The notes below the pieces were generated by a model. That model did no database searches and was not told where the DNA came from. It saw only the letters and a program-made list of their open reading frames with translations. DNA of 64,000 nucleotides, taken from the NCBI GenBank assembly GCA_002841375.1, contig PGZO01000007.1, positions 1 to 64,000 of the forward strand, read 5' to 3'. The DNA comes from Firmicutes bacterium HGW-Firmicutes-7. GTDB taxonomy: Bacteria > Bacillota > Clostridia > Lachnospirales > Vallitaleaceae. Made by a program: the position numbers and the translations under genes. Positions 54,249 through 63,526 of the stretch are shown here, in pieces. The stretch's first letter is position 1, and every line of letters begins with the position of its first letter.

Positions 54249-55060
54249 TTCATAGCAATACCAAGAGGCGTAACTAAAAATGGATTCTTAGGCTTTATGG
54301 TAGTTATCCCAGTGACATTTTCAATTATTTTTTCGATACCTTCTAAACAGCTTGTTCCTCCTACAAGATATATTTCTTTCACATCATAGTTTTGAATATG
54401 TTCCTTCACAATGGTTCCAATTTTCTGGACTACAGGGACTACCAACGGAAATATTTCTCTTTGTCTACTGGATGCTGTCTTATAAACTTCAGCTTCTTCA
54501 AATTTTATTTTGTAATTTCCTGCCACTACCAAGGTTAAATGTGTCCCCCCCGTTGGTTCGTCGGCTACATAGACTACCTGCTTTTCTTCTATTATAGATA
54601 ATCCTGTTGTTCCCCCACCTATATCTACAATAACACCGTTTTCTATCTTTAACACTGAATTTGCTGCTGTTGGCTCATCTAGAATATTACTTACTTCTAA
54701 ACCCGCTCCCTGCACTACATACATATGGGTTTTACTATCTCGATCACTTGTCCCTGGAGGTACGGCGATAGCAGCCTTTGTAAGTTTGGCCCCTATCTTT
54801 TTTTCAATCTTATCCTTTAGGTTTCTAACAATGCTCATAGCACCTACGTAATCTACTACCAATCCATCTCTTATTACTTGGGAAAACTCCATTTCACATG
54901 CCACAGGCTTTTTGTCTTGATCAAGGACTACAATTACAATATATGCTGTTCCCAAGTCAACACCTACAAGCAATTCATCCCCAGCTTTCATTTTTCTAGG
55001 GTTTCTAATCGAATCTTCTAGTTGAGAGATTAAATTCTCACATTTTGTAATGTCTATCAT
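54242..55060 (-). CDS. eutJ: EutJ, actin/Hsp70-fold protein
   Basis: A 272-residue protein: LLVGVDLGTAYIVIVVLDQD (phosphate 1 loop), VVDYVGAMSIV, NGVIVDIGGGTTGLSII (phosphate 2), and EIYLVGGTSCLEGIEKII (adenosine). It is a chaperone-like ATPase, thought to help microcompartment enzymes assemble. AGGGAT precedes the start. Confidence 0.93.
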   Translation of the reverse strand: MIDITKCENLISQLEDSIRNPRKMKAGDELLVGVDLGTAYIVIVVLDQDKKPVACEMEFSQVIRDGLVVDYVGAMSIVRNLKDKIEKKIGAKLTKAAIAVPPGTSDRDSKTHMYVVQGAGLEVSNILDEPTAANSVLKIENGVIVDIGGGTTGLSIIEEKQVVYVADEPTGGTHLTLVVAGNYKIKFEEAEVYKTASSRQREIFPLVVPVVQKIGTIVKEHIQNYDVKEIYLVGGTSCLEGIEKIIENVTGITTIKPKNPFLVTPLGIAMNC

Positions 55061-55062
55061 TG

Positions 55063-55713
55063 TTATATCCCTTCTTCCATAAGTATTTGACCCTTCATAC
55101 CTTCAAAAAAACCACAAGCATTCGCTTCATCTAAATCTATATGCATATGCAAACTAAAATTTTGATGTACTCTAACTACTACATCCCCAAATATAACAGG
55201 TCTATCACTAAACACTTTTACAGCAACGATTTGCTTATCATTTAGCCCATATTCTAAAGCAATATCTGGCGTCATATGAATATGTCTTTTGGCAACCATT
55301 GCTCCTCTTTCTGCCATAATCATGTTTTTACCAACTGATAGGTAAATAGGAGAGGTTTTTTCGATCTTACCCGATTCTTTAACTGGTGCATCAATCCCTA
55401 AAGCAATCGCATCCGTTCTAGAAATCTCAGCCTGGGTGTCTTTTCTTTCGGGCCCTAGTATTGCAACATTTTTAAACAACCCTTTAGGCCCTAGAATCGT
55501 AACTCTTTCTTTACTAAGAAACTGTCCTGGCTGAGACAAATTTCTAAAAGGTGTAAGTATATGACCCTTTCCAAAAAGTCTCTCTACATCTTGCTGACAA
55601 AGATGCACATGTCTTGCAGACGCTTCTATCGGTATAATCCGTTGATTTTTGTCTTCTAATGCTATTTTTTCCAGGACTTTATTCACAACCTTCTTGATCA
55701 TCACTTCATCCAT
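55063..55713 (-). CDS. pduL: PduL-type phosphotransacylase (EutD role)
   Basis: A 216-residue PduL. Both zinc-binding histidine motifs are visible: ASARHVHLCQQDVERLFG and VAKRHIHMTPDIALEYGL. There is an N-terminal targeting helix (EVMIKKVVNKVLEKIAL). It converts acetyl-CoA to acetyl-phosphate and recycles CoA inside the shell. GGAGG with six-base spacing supports the ATG at 55713 rather than the one at 55719. Confidence 0.93.
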   Translation of the reverse strand: MDEVMIKKVVNKVLEKIALEDKNQRIIPIEASARHVHLCQQDVERLFGKGHILTPFRNLSQPGQFLSKERVTILGPKGLFKNVAILGPERKDTQAEISRTDAIALGIDAPVKESGKIEKTSPIYLSVGKNMIMAERGAMVAKRHIHMTPDIALEYGLNDKQIVAVKVFSDRPVIFGDVVVRVHQNFSLHMHIDLDEANACGFFEGMKGQILMEEGI

Positions 55714-55725
55714 ATTCATCCTCCA

Positions 55726-56478
55726 TTAATTATAATATCCAGACAAATATCTACACATCATCACATATACAGCACTGCTTAATCTGTTTAAGGATTTGGT
55801 GATATCTTTTCGTTCTAATGGAATTGAGCAAAGCTCTACTTCTCTGGTTCGACTTCTAATTGCATTTAAACCAATCAATATTTCTCCCATTTTATAATCT
55901 GGTAATATATGCTCCACTCCGATATGTTTCTTTGGATTATGTGACATTTTCCTAAGGTCATCCTCAAACAATCCAAATAGACAAATTACTGCTGTTTCTT
56001 CTGTTATAACCTCTGCTTTTAATATATTTCTAACAAACTGAAGTACTTCCTGAAGTTCTTCAACAAGCTTTTCACACTTACTTCTATCAGCCATCACTTG
56101 GATCTCAAGTATTTTTGATTGAAGGCTATCAAGTTTACCTCGAAATAATATGTTAGGATGATCCTTTAACACCAGTTCATTCCCATATAATTGTGTCATT
56201 TGTTCAGGTTTCGTTTCAAAAAACCCTCCAGTATCTTTAGATATATATTTAGGAACAAGCTTTCTTTCTTCCTTTTCTACCATTTCTATTTCTTCTTTAT
56301 TTTTATTTCCTATACTCGAATGTTTTTTTTCATCATTCTCAAATATTAATTTGATTTTATTTTCATTTAAATATTCCCTAGCAGAAGGCGTAACGATCGT
56401 GTTAGGATTGACAACAAGTTCTTTTGTTTTATCTCTTTTTTGCATAGATCTTATAACTGCCTCAGTCAAAACTTTCAT
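55726..56478 (-). CDS. eutT: EutT, cobalamin adenosyltransferase
   Basis: A 250-residue protein with the N-terminal domain NTIVTPSAREYLNENKIKLI and the adenosyltransferase part (ILFRGKLDSLQSKILEIQVM, then SLNRLSSAVYVMMCRYLSGY). It makes adenosylcobalamin for ethanolamine ammonia-lyase. AAAGGATG precedes the ATG at 56478. A strong hairpin lies between eutM and this gene. Confidence 0.88.
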   Translation of the reverse strand: MKVLTEAVIRSMQKRDKTKELVVNPNTIVTPSAREYLNENKIKLIFENDEKKHSSIGNKNKEEIEMVEKEERKLVPKYISKDTGGFFETKPEQMTQLYGNELVLKDHPNILFRGKLDSLQSKILEIQVMADRSKCEKLVEELQEVLQFVRNILKAEVITEETAVICLFGLFEDDLRKMSHNPKKHIGVEHILPDYKMGEILIGLNAIRSRTREVELCSIPLERKDITKSLNRLSSAVYVMMCRYLSGYYN

Positions 56479-56504
56479 CCAAATCACATCCTTTGTTATT
56501 TAAG

Positions 56505-56526
56505 CCTCGCCTATACAGGCGAGGCA
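56505..56526 (-). promoter_or_regulatory. Perfect 9-bp hairpin between eutM and eutT
   Basis: GCCTCGCCT, a 4-base loop, AGGCGAGGC. It is very GC-rich against its AT-rich background. The following sequence has few T residues, so it is not a strong terminator. It may slow decay of the abundant shell-protein message or reduce read-through to eutT. Confidence 0.7.
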
Positions 56527-56541
56527 AATAAGCTTAAATTC

Positions 56542-56826
56542 TCAACCTTCATACTTAGGCAATATCAATTCTACATCACTATGTGGTCTTGGTATTACAT
56601 GAACTGAAACCAACTCTCCAATTCTATCGGCTGCAGCTGCGCCAGCATCTGTTGCCGCTTTAACAGCGCCCACATCTCCTCTAACCATAACAGTTACAAG
56701 ACCACCTCCAACATGTACTTTACCAATAAGTGTAACATTAGCAGCTTTTACCATTGCATCTGCTGCTTCTATTGACCCTACCAAACCTTTTGTTTCAATC
56801 ATGCCTAATGCATTTGCGTTTGCCAT
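56542..56826 (-). CDS. eutM: BMC hexameric shell protein EutM, first copy
   Basis: A 94-residue BMC-domain protein: [38 protein letters not shown], and [14 protein letters not shown]. It is almost identical in layout to the copy at 50693. AGGAGG with eight-base spacing supports the ATG at 56826. Confidence 0.95.
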   Translation of the reverse strand: MANANALGMIETKGLVGSIEAADAMVKAANVTLIGKVHVGGGLVTVMVRGDVGAVKAATDAGAAAADRIGELVSVHVIPRPHSDVELILPKYEG

Positions 56827-56863
56827 TTTCATATCCTCCTGATTTTTTATAATTGTTTTTTGA

Positions 56864-58333
56864 TTACCTATAATTTTGTAATTCTTTCAAAACCATCATT
56901 GTGATTTTTTCAACGTCTAGTTCTAAAAATGAAGATTCTTTTTTATTTGCTTCCTCGTGATACTCATTTTGTATGTCTTCTACTTCCTTTGTTCCATAGG
57001 CGACTCTTCTAATATTAATCAGATTTAGAGGGCTAACATTATCTGATGTTGAGCTCCCTCCAACCGCACCACATCCTAGAGTTAATGATGGAACTAAGTT
57101 TGTACTTGCTCCAATAGCACCCTGAGCTGACGATGTATTAACAAGAATCCTCGATACTGGCTTTTTCAATGCGAACTCTCTAATGATTTTTTCATCTTTC
57201 GAATGAATAACCAATGAATGACCTAATCCATCATATTCCAACAACTCAACACATTTTTCACAAGCTTTTTCCCAATCTTCTTCAGAATATAACGCCAATA
57301 TAGGTGATAATTTTTCTCTAGAAAATGGATATTGTATTCCTACATGTGTTTGCTCTGCAATAAGCACTCTTGTATCGCTTGGCACTTCGATTCCTGCCAT
57401 CTCTGCTATCTTTGTTGCAGACCTACCCGCAATCTTAGGATTAAACCTACCACATGCATCTTGTATTGTTCTTCCTACCTTATCTAGTTCTTCACCTACT
57501 AAAAAATATGCTCCCGCTTTCACAAATTCTATTTTCACTTGGTCTTTTATACAGTTTTCTGTGACTACGGCCTGTTCTGAAGCACATATTGTACCATTGT
57601 CAAATGTCTTGCTATCCATAATTCTTTTCACAGACAAGGGTATATCTGCACTTCTTTCAATAAATGCAGGTACATTACCTGGCCCTACGCCTAATGCTGG
57701 AGTTCCTGAACTATAAGCCGCTTTTACCATTGCTGAGCCACCAGTTGCTAAGATTAAAGAAACGTCTTTGTGCTTCATTAATGCATCTGTGCCTTCCAAT
57801 GTTGGAATAGACATACACGCTATGATCCCTTCTGGTGCACCTGCTTCCACAGCCTTTTCTTCCATAATTTCAGCTACTTCTCTAATACAATTAAGTGCAT
57901 TTGGATGTGGGCTAAATATAATCGCATTTCCAGATTTTACTGCTATTAAAGCCTTATAAATTGCTGTAGACGTAGGATTTGTGGAAGGTATTAATCCCGC
58001 GACAACTCCCACTGGTGTTGCAATTTCTAGCAGCTTATTCTCTTTGTCTTCGTTAATTATACCTACAGTCTTCATATCTTTTATGTACTCATAAACCGCT
58101 CTACTGGCAAATTTATTCTTTATGATTTTGTGCTCATAAATACCAAATCCTGTTTCACTTGCTGCCATTTTAGCCAATCTATCTGATTCCTTATAGGCTA
58201 CTTCATACATTGCTTTTACAATAGCATCAATTTCTTCTTGACTCTTAATTTTTAATAAATATTGTGCTTGCTTTGCTTTTTCTACCAAATTTCTGACTTC
58301 TTGGATTGAATTTAAATCTTTGTCTTTTATCAT
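56864..58333 (-). CDS. eutE: EutE, CoA-acylating acetaldehyde dehydrogenase
   Basis: A 489-residue aldehyde dehydrogenase. The catalytic Cys is in [14 protein letters not shown], and the cofactor region contains [18 protein letters not shown] and [11 protein letters not shown]. It oxidises acetaldehyde to acetyl-CoA with NAD inside the shell. A C-terminal helix ([18 protein letters not shown]) looks like an encapsulation peptide. A GGAG site lies 11 bases before the ATG. Confidence 0.95.
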   Translation of the reverse strand: MIKDKDLNSIQEVRNLVEKAKQAQYLLKIKSQEEIDAIVKAMYEVAYKESDRLAKMAASETGFGIYEHKIIKNKFASRAVYEYIKDMKTVGIINEDKENKLLEIATPVGVVAGLIPSTNPTSTAIYKALIAVKSGNAIIFSPHPNALNCIREVAEIMEEKAVEAGAPEGIIACMSIPTLEGTDALMKHKDVSLILATGGSAMVKAAYSSGTPALGVGPGNVPAFIERSADIPLSVKRIMDSKTFDNGTICASEQAVVTENCIKDQVKIEFVKAGAYFLVGEELDKVGRTIQDACGRFNPKIAGRSATKIAEMAGIEVPSDTRVLIAEQTHVGIQYPFSREKLSPILALYSEEDWEKACEKCVELLEYDGLGHSLVIHSKDEKIIREFALKKPVSRILVNTSSAQGAIGASTNLVPSLTLGCGAVGGSSTSDNVSPLNLINIRRVAYGTKEVEDIQNEYHEEANKKESSFLELDVEKITMMVLKELQNYR

Positions 58334-58337
58334 CCAC

Positions 58338-58970
58338 CTATTTCACTCCTTCATAAAATTTCAAGATAGCTTCTATGAGTTCATCTTTTCTAGAATACTT
58401 AATTTGATTTCTTTCAATAGAGAAAGCTCCTTCAAATTGATCATCTAATTTTCTTGCAAAAGCTCTTAAATCAACTGTTTTAAGAATATTTAATTCATCT
58501 AAGCTTTTAGGTGACAGATCTAATTGTTCAATTACACTTTCATTTTCACTTTCTTCATTTTCAACTTCAACTTCTTGTGTTACTTCTTCTTGCTCTTCTT
58601 GCTCTTCTTGCTCTTCTTCTTGCTCTTCTTCTCGCTCTTCTTCTCGCTCTTCTTCGTAATGCTCTTCCTGATTTTTTTTATGTTGAACCCCTGGATAAAG
58701 ATTCGGTAATATTTTTTCCACTTCATCACTGGGCCTAGGAATTACATGAGTAGATAGTAGATTACCAATTCTTTTTACTGCTACTTCCGCTGCATCTATG
58801 GACGCCTTTACAGCACCCACATCTCCTCTTATATGAATAGTAACCAATCCGCCCTTTACAAATTCGCAACCAATCAACGTAACGTTGGCTGCCTTTAAAC
58901 ATACATCGGCAGCTTCAATTGCTCCTACATATCCATATGTTTCTATCATTCCCAAGGCTATATTTTTCAT
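58338..58970 (-). CDS. EutK-like BMC shell protein with Glu-rich linker and C-terminal SAP/Rho-N-like domain
   Basis: A 210-residue protein. Residues 1-92 are a BMC domain ([36 protein letters not shown]). A linker of about 50 residues is almost all Glu, with Gln and Arg, in short tandem repeats. The last 55 residues (VDLRAFARKLDDQF, KYSRKDELIEAILKFY) resemble small nucleic-acid-binding folds of the SAP/Rho-N type; EutK of enteric bacteria also ends in a nucleic-acid-binding-like domain. The ATG at 58970 fits the BMC start. Confidence 0.82.
   Translation of the reverse strand: MKNIALGMIETYGYVGAIEAADVCLKAANVTLIGCEFVKGGLVTIHIRGDVGAVKASIDAAEVAVKRIGNLLSTHVIPRPSDEVEKILPNLYPGVQHKKNQEEHYEEEREEEREEEQEEEQEEQEEQEEVTQEVEVENEESENESVIEQLDLSPKSLDELNILKTVDLRAFARKLDDQFEGAFSIERNQIKYSRKDELIEAILKFYEGVK
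58582..58656. repeat. Low-complexity tandem repeat coding for the Glu-rich linker
   Basis: Repeats of the unit TGCTCTTCT and close variants on the plus strand (AGAAGAGCA on the coding strand). It encodes Glu-Glu-Gln and Glu-Glu-Arg repeats. Slippage here could change linker length in steps of three residues without breaking the frame. Confidence 0.8.
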
Positions 58971-58991
58971 ATTGTTCACCGCATTTTCTTC

Positions 58992-59645
58992 TTAGTATTT
59001 AGTTGGATTGTCTGCAACAAAATGAACAGCAGCAGCAAAAGCATCACAAGCTGATTTACACGCTGATTGGCTACCTGTTAATAACCCTCCACCAAAGTTT
59101 GTCTCAGATGGTGGTCCGTAAAATTGTACCATCTTAACGTCAGCAGATTTCAGTGCTGCATCTAATGCATATATTGCTTCTATTGGTGGTGCGATTAAAT
59201 AAGCAATCGCTTCTCCTTCTTCTATTCCACACATATTGGACAAAAACGATCCTGTTCTTGAAACACAATGCGCATAATAAGGTATGGAATCGTCATCATT
59301 TGCGCTATAGAAGCAAGCATCATTTGCGATAAAGTCAACAACTACATCTAAGCCACTTCTCACTTCTGCTGGATTCATCCCTGCCAAAATACCAATAAAC
59401 TCACCTGCTAGTTTCGTAGAAGCATTTCCTGCTCCACCGTAAAAAGATTTTGCATAAACCACTGCAACTTCCGCTTTTTTTGTAGCTTCATCCAATGCGG
59501 TATAAGAAACATCATCACAATCTGATGTAACCAATCCTATACACCTTTGTTCTGGTTTTAGGTCTAATGCCTTTGCCAAATCTGGATCAACACTTGGAAT
59601 CAATTTAACACTTAGTACACTTGCACGAATTGCATCATTTTTCAT
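58992..59645 (-). CDS. eutL: EutL, tandem BMC trimeric shell protein
   Basis: A 217-residue protein of two circularly permuted BMC domains: IGLVTSDCDDVSYTALDEAT, VVYAKSFYGGAGNASTKLAG, FLSNMCGIEEGEAIAYLIAP, and GGGLLTGSQSACKSACDAF. EutL trimers have a gated central pore. AGGAGGG precedes the start. Confidence 0.95.
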   Translation of the reverse strand: MKNDAIRASVLSVKLIPSVDPDLAKALDLKPEQRCIGLVTSDCDDVSYTALDEATKKAEVAVVYAKSFYGGAGNASTKLAGEFIGILAGMNPAEVRSGLDVVVDFIANDACFYSANDDDSIPYYAHCVSRTGSFLSNMCGIEEGEAIAYLIAPPIEAIYALDAALKSADVKMVQFYGPPSETNFGGGLLTGSQSACKSACDAFAAAVHFVADNPTKY

Positions 59646-59665
59646 TTCGTTGTCCCTCCTATTTT

Positions 59666-60559
59666 TTACAATTGTAGATCTAGACCACTCTTCTTTTGAT
59701 CAAGCATTTCTTTTAATATATGAGCAATATGAGCTCCTGCTTCTACTGCTGCTGTTCCACCTTGGTGAATATTAGAAACTACCGTCCTTCTAGCCTCCGG
59801 CATACCCACGGTTCCTTTATATGCTATGTAAGCGCTCATACTTTCCCCTGTAGCAAGTCCTGGTCTTTCTCCTACAAACAAACAGGTAATATCTGCTCCC
59901 GTTACTTCGGACACAACATCCATAGAAGGCACTCTACCATATTTTATAAAGAAAGGTGTTCCCATTTTGATTCCATACCCTTCCAATCCTTGGTATAAAA
60001 CAGGCAATATATCCCTAATGTTTGCTTCTATCGCTGTGGAACTTAATCCATCTGCCACAATCACTTGGACTTGTGGATTCATTTTGCATCTTTCTTTCAT
60101 AATAGCAACTTCTTCTTCATCAAACTTTCTACCTAAATCTGGTCTTGTTAAATACTCATCTTTGTCCTTACATTTTGTTTTTACAGTAAAAAGATTCATT
60201 TCTGCGATGGTTTCTTCTGAAACATCTGTAAATACTGCATCCATTGCCACTGCATGATCCGCTCTAAACCGAAGTAGGGTTTCAGTTTTATATCTTGGTC
60301 CTGCCCTCCATACACCAACCCTAGCGGATGTTTTTGCCTTCATCTGCAAATATTCTTCTTTATTTACAGGATTTGGGACTAACAATTGCTTTTTCATATC
60401 AACCATTGTAATATCTGACAATTCATTGTCATCTATTTGGTCTGCTACATTTTCATTCAATTTTGTTGCAACTTCTTCCTTCACCTCTGACGAATCCTTG
60501 CCTTTCATCTCTGACAAAACTTGCTCTACGATTACTTTTAATTCTTTCTCAGATATCAT
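59666..60559 (-). CDS. eutC: EutC, ethanolamine ammonia-lyase small subunit
   Basis: A 297-residue small subunit. The conserved body is [40 protein letters not shown] and [20 protein letters not shown]. The N terminus begins with a helix ([17 protein letters not shown]), which in related systems directs the lyase into the shell. GAGAGGTG precedes the start. It pairs with EutB 36 bases upstream. Confidence 0.96.
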   Translation of the reverse strand: MISEKELKVIVEQVLSEMKGKDSSEVKEEVATKLNENVADQIDDNELSDITMVDMKKQLLVPNPVNKEEYLQMKAKTSARVGVWRAGPRYKTETLLRFRADHAVAMDAVFTDVSEETIAEMNLFTVKTKCKDKDEYLTRPDLGRKFDEEEVAIMKERCKMNPQVQVIVADGLSSTAIEANIRDILPVLYQGLEGYGIKMGTPFFIKYGRVPSMDVVSEVTGADITCLFVGERPGLATGESMSAYIAYKGTVGMPEARRTVVSNIHQGGTAAVEAGAHIAHILKEMLDQKKSGLDLQL

Positions 60560-60595
60560 TTAATTCACCTCTCCATTTTTAAATTTCATAAAGCC

Positions 60596-61960
60596 TTATT
60601 TAAGGAATATGGACGCGTCACCTGCTCTTTTTGTCAATTTACCATTGCTTCTAATGCCCATTTTTTCTAACCATAAATCAAATTCCTTAATTGGTTTCAA
60701 ATTCAGCAACTCTCGTAATGTCTGCGCTTCATGATATCCAGTACATTGATAATTAAGCATGACATCATCCCCTGCTGGAATACCCATAAAGTAGTTGCAT
60801 CCTGCTGTTGTAAGCAACACCGCTAGATTTTCTATGTCATTTTGATCTGCTTTCATATGATTTGTATAACAAGCATCAACGCCCATTGGAATGCCAGACA
60901 ATTTGCCCATGAAATGATCTTCTAACCCTGCTCTTATAACCTGGTGATTGTCATATAAAAATTCTGGTCCGATAAAACCTACCACTGTATTCACCAAAAA
61001 TGGTTGATATCTCTTTGCATATCCATAGCATCTTGCCTCTAAAGTTAATTGGTCTGCTCCATGATGAGCGTCCGATGACAATTCAGATCCTTGACCTGTT
61101 TCAAAATACATAACATTTGGTCCTGTTGATGTTCCTTCTTTCAATACCAATTCTCTAGCTTCGTCTAGCATTTCAGTAGTAACACCAAATGCTTCATTTC
61201 CTTTTTGAGAGCCTGCTATACTTTGGAATATAAGATCTGATGGAGCTCCAGCCTTAATAGCTTTCATTTGAGTCGTAACATGGCCCAATACGCATGTTTG
61301 TGTTGGTATTTCCCATTTGTTTTTTAACTCTTCAAAAGCCTTCAAAACATTGCTAACACTGTTTACTGTGTCATCTACAGGATTAAGTCCTATTACAGCA
61401 TCACCGACACCATAGGAAAGACCTTCCATTGTAGAAATCAAAATCCCCTCTAAATCGTCCGTAGGATGGTTAGGTTGCAAACGTACAGATAAGGTTCCTG
61501 GCAGTCCTATTGTTGTATTACAATGAGCTGTTATTCTAATCTTACTTGCACCATAAATTAAATCTAGATTTGACATGATTTTTGTAACAGCTGCAACCAT
61601 TTCACTGGTCAATCCTCTCCCAATTCGCACAAGATCACTTTCTTTCGTATTTGAATCTAAAATCCATTCTCTTAACTCACTAACTGTCCAATTTTGAATT
61701 TCTGCATAAATTTTTTCATTGACCGCATCTTGAATTACCCTCGTTACTTCATCTAACTCGTATGGAATCACTGGATTGTTTCTTAAGTCTTTCAACATAA
61801 GATTGCTAAGAACCTCTTTGGCTGCTACCCTCTCAGTAACCGTGCTCGCAGCGATTCCTGCTAGTTTATCTCCAGACTTCTCTTCGTTTGCTTTTGCCAA
61901 GACTTCTTTCACAGAGTTAAATTGATACACTACCCCAAATAACTTGGTTTTTAACCTCAT
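60596..61960 (-). CDS. eutB: EutB, ethanolamine ammonia-lyase large subunit
   Basis: A 454-residue large subunit, the usual length of the family. It contains the substrate-site stretch ITAHCNTTIGLPGTLSVRLQ, FETGQGSELSSDAHHGADQ and YTNHMKADQNDIENLAVLL. With EutC and adenosylcobalamin it splits ethanolamine into acetaldehyde and ammonia. GAGGTG before the ATG at 61960 decides the start. Confidence 0.97.
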   Translation of the reverse strand: MRLKTKLFGVVYQFNSVKEVLAKANEEKSGDKLAGIAASTVTERVAAKEVLSNLMLKDLRNNPVIPYELDEVTRVIQDAVNEKIYAEIQNWTVSELREWILDSNTKESDLVRIGRGLTSEMVAAVTKIMSNLDLIYGASKIRITAHCNTTIGLPGTLSVRLQPNHPTDDLEGILISTMEGLSYGVGDAVIGLNPVDDTVNSVSNVLKAFEELKNKWEIPTQTCVLGHVTTQMKAIKAGAPSDLIFQSIAGSQKGNEAFGVTTEMLDEARELVLKEGTSTGPNVMYFETGQGSELSSDAHHGADQLTLEARCYGYAKRYQPFLVNTVVGFIGPEFLYDNHQVIRAGLEDHFMGKLSGIPMGVDACYTNHMKADQNDIENLAVLLTTAGCNYFMGIPAGDDVMLNYQCTGYHEAQTLRELLNLKPIKEFDLWLEKMGIRSNGKLTKRAGDASIFLK

Positions 61961-61990
61961 ACATATCACCTCTTCGTTTAATGATTGATA

Positions 61991-63427
61991 TTAATATCCA
62001 AACGCTAATGTCTTAATTACAATTGGTACTACTCTACCATTTGCCAAAGGCTTTCCTATATCGATAAAATCCCCATTCCCAACATTTACAGCATCGATAC
62101 AAACAATGTCCTTCTTATACTCAAGATATCTTTGAATGGTTTGTCCTAGTGCCTTTGCAATGTCATGTTCTACAATCACCACAAGTGGAACATCCATACT
62201 TAATATTTCCTCCATTCCACCAATGATCGTTTGTGCCAGTAATTCAAGTTCTCTAAAGCTTATACTCTTCACCCCCTTTAAAGCCAACGCTACTTGTTGC
62301 TTCTCATTTTGTAAGCCAAACCAACTTATTTTTTCTTTGATCGCTTTACTCAGTTCTTCATAACCTAGCAATTCATCTTCACTGGAAAGCTTTAAAATTG
62401 GAATGTTTTTGAGCGGAAAAATATCATTTGTAAATGTAATCGTGCTTCCGCTTATATCCGTCGTATGACTTCCCGCTCCTACTACTGTTGCCCTGATCGT
62501 TTCTGTTGGTTCGTATATGATAAATTTGTTAGGAAGTCCAAGTTTATTGATGCTCTTTCCAAGAAAAACACCAATATCTCCATAAATCAAGTTGTTTTCA
62601 TCCGAGTATTCTCCATATATACAGTCTGCAACTCCTCCGGAAAAAGAGATATATTGAATATCATAATTTCTTTTTAAATCTTTTGTCGTCAGAATTAGGT
62701 TTAAATCCTCTGTCGCTTTTTTAACGCCTAATACCTCTTCAATTATTTCCGACATTCTATTCGTAATTCCATTTATTTTATCAACCGTGATTGCTTCGCC
62801 CACCTCAATTTGAACACCCATGTTTTCTGCCAACTTTTTTATTTTTTTTGATATGTATTCCACTTTCATACTATCTGGATGAATCTTTATGAGCCTTCCT
62901 CCAAGATCTAAACAAGTGGTATCAATAATTTCACCATCCTTGAATACAGATATATTCGTAGTTCCTCCTCCAATATCTAGATTAACTACAACACCTCTCT
63001 TTGCTTTAGACAAAAGATCTGCTCCCGCACCTTTTCCAGCGATGATAGATTCAAGATCTGGCCCTGCTGTAGCAACTACAAAATCACCAGCCAAACCACT
63101 TAATTTTTCCAATACCAGAGAAGCATTTACTTTCCTAGCCGTTTCACCTGTTATGATTACCGCCCCTGTATCCACATCTTTGGATTTGATCCCCGCTTTT
63201 ACATATTCACTTTCAATCATTTCCCTAACTAATTCCCCATCTATCTCCGTCTCAGATTTTAATGGCGTAAAATAAATTCTACTTTTGTAGATTACTTCTT
63301 TTTCTACAATACTTATTTTGGGTATAGAAAAAGCAGTTGCTGTGTTTTCTATAGTCAACCTACTAAAGACCAATTGCGTTGTTGATGTGCCAATGTCTAT
63401 TCCTACGCTAATGATTTTCTCTTTCAA
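61991..63427 (-). CDS. eutA: EutA, reactivating factor for ethanolamine ammonia-lyase
   Basis: A 478-residue actin/Hsp70-fold ATPase: IISVGIDIGTSTTQLVFSRL (phosphate 1), VVNLDIGGGTTNISVFKDGE (phosphate 2), and a C-terminal IVIKTLAFGY. It removes damaged cobalamin from EutBC. The start codon is TTG (63427), set by a strong AAGGAGGGG eight bases upstream. It is the first gene after the antitermination site. Confidence 0.94.
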   Translation of the reverse strand: MKEKIISVGIDIGTSTTQLVFSRLTIENTATAFSIPKISIVEKEVIYKSRIYFTPLKSETEIDGELVREMIESEYVKAGIKSKDVDTGAVIITGETARKVNASLVLEKLSGLAGDFVVATAGPDLESIIAGKGAGADLLSKAKRGVVVNLDIGGGTTNISVFKDGEIIDTTCLDLGGRLIKIHPDSMKVEYISKKIKKLAENMGVQIEVGEAITVDKINGITNRMSEIIEEVLGVKKATEDLNLILTTKDLKRNYDIQYISFSGGVADCIYGEYSDENNLIYGDIGVFLGKSINKLGLPNKFIIYEPTETIRATVVGAGSHTTDISGSTITFTNDIFPLKNIPILKLSSEDELLGYEELSKAIKEKISWFGLQNEKQQVALALKGVKSISFRELELLAQTIIGGMEEILSMDVPLVVIVEHDIAKALGQTIQRYLEYKKDIVCIDAVNVGNGDFIDIGKPLANGRVVPIVIKTLAFGY

Positions 63428-63445
63428 AATAACCCCTCCTTACAA

Positions 63446-63526
63446 AACAAAAAAAGTAGCCTAAAAAGTATGATTTCATACTCCTTAGGCTACTTTGCCT
63501 TTTATAAAAACACTGCGTTGTGTTTT
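63446..63526 (-). promoter_or_regulatory. EutV-type (ANTAR) two-hairpin antitermination site before eutA
   Basis: In the transcript, hairpin P1 directly follows the eutW stop: AAAACAC, hexaloop AACGCA, GTGTTTT (63507-63526). Six bases later comes P2: AGGC, hexaloop AAAGTA, GCCT (63487-63500). Both loops have A at position 1 and G at position 4, the known ANTAR rule. The 3' part of P2 overlaps the first arm of a strong terminator (AAAGTAGCCTAA with TTAGGCTACTTT, then seven T). When phosphorylated EutV holds P1 and P2, the terminator cannot form and the operon is read. Structure seen; mechanism from the family. Confidence 0.9.

Noticed and set aside
58511-58738. Long Leu-rich open frames on the plus strand
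   Set aside because: They are the reverse reading of the Glu-rich linker repeats in the shell protein gene; codon pattern and context fit the minus strand.
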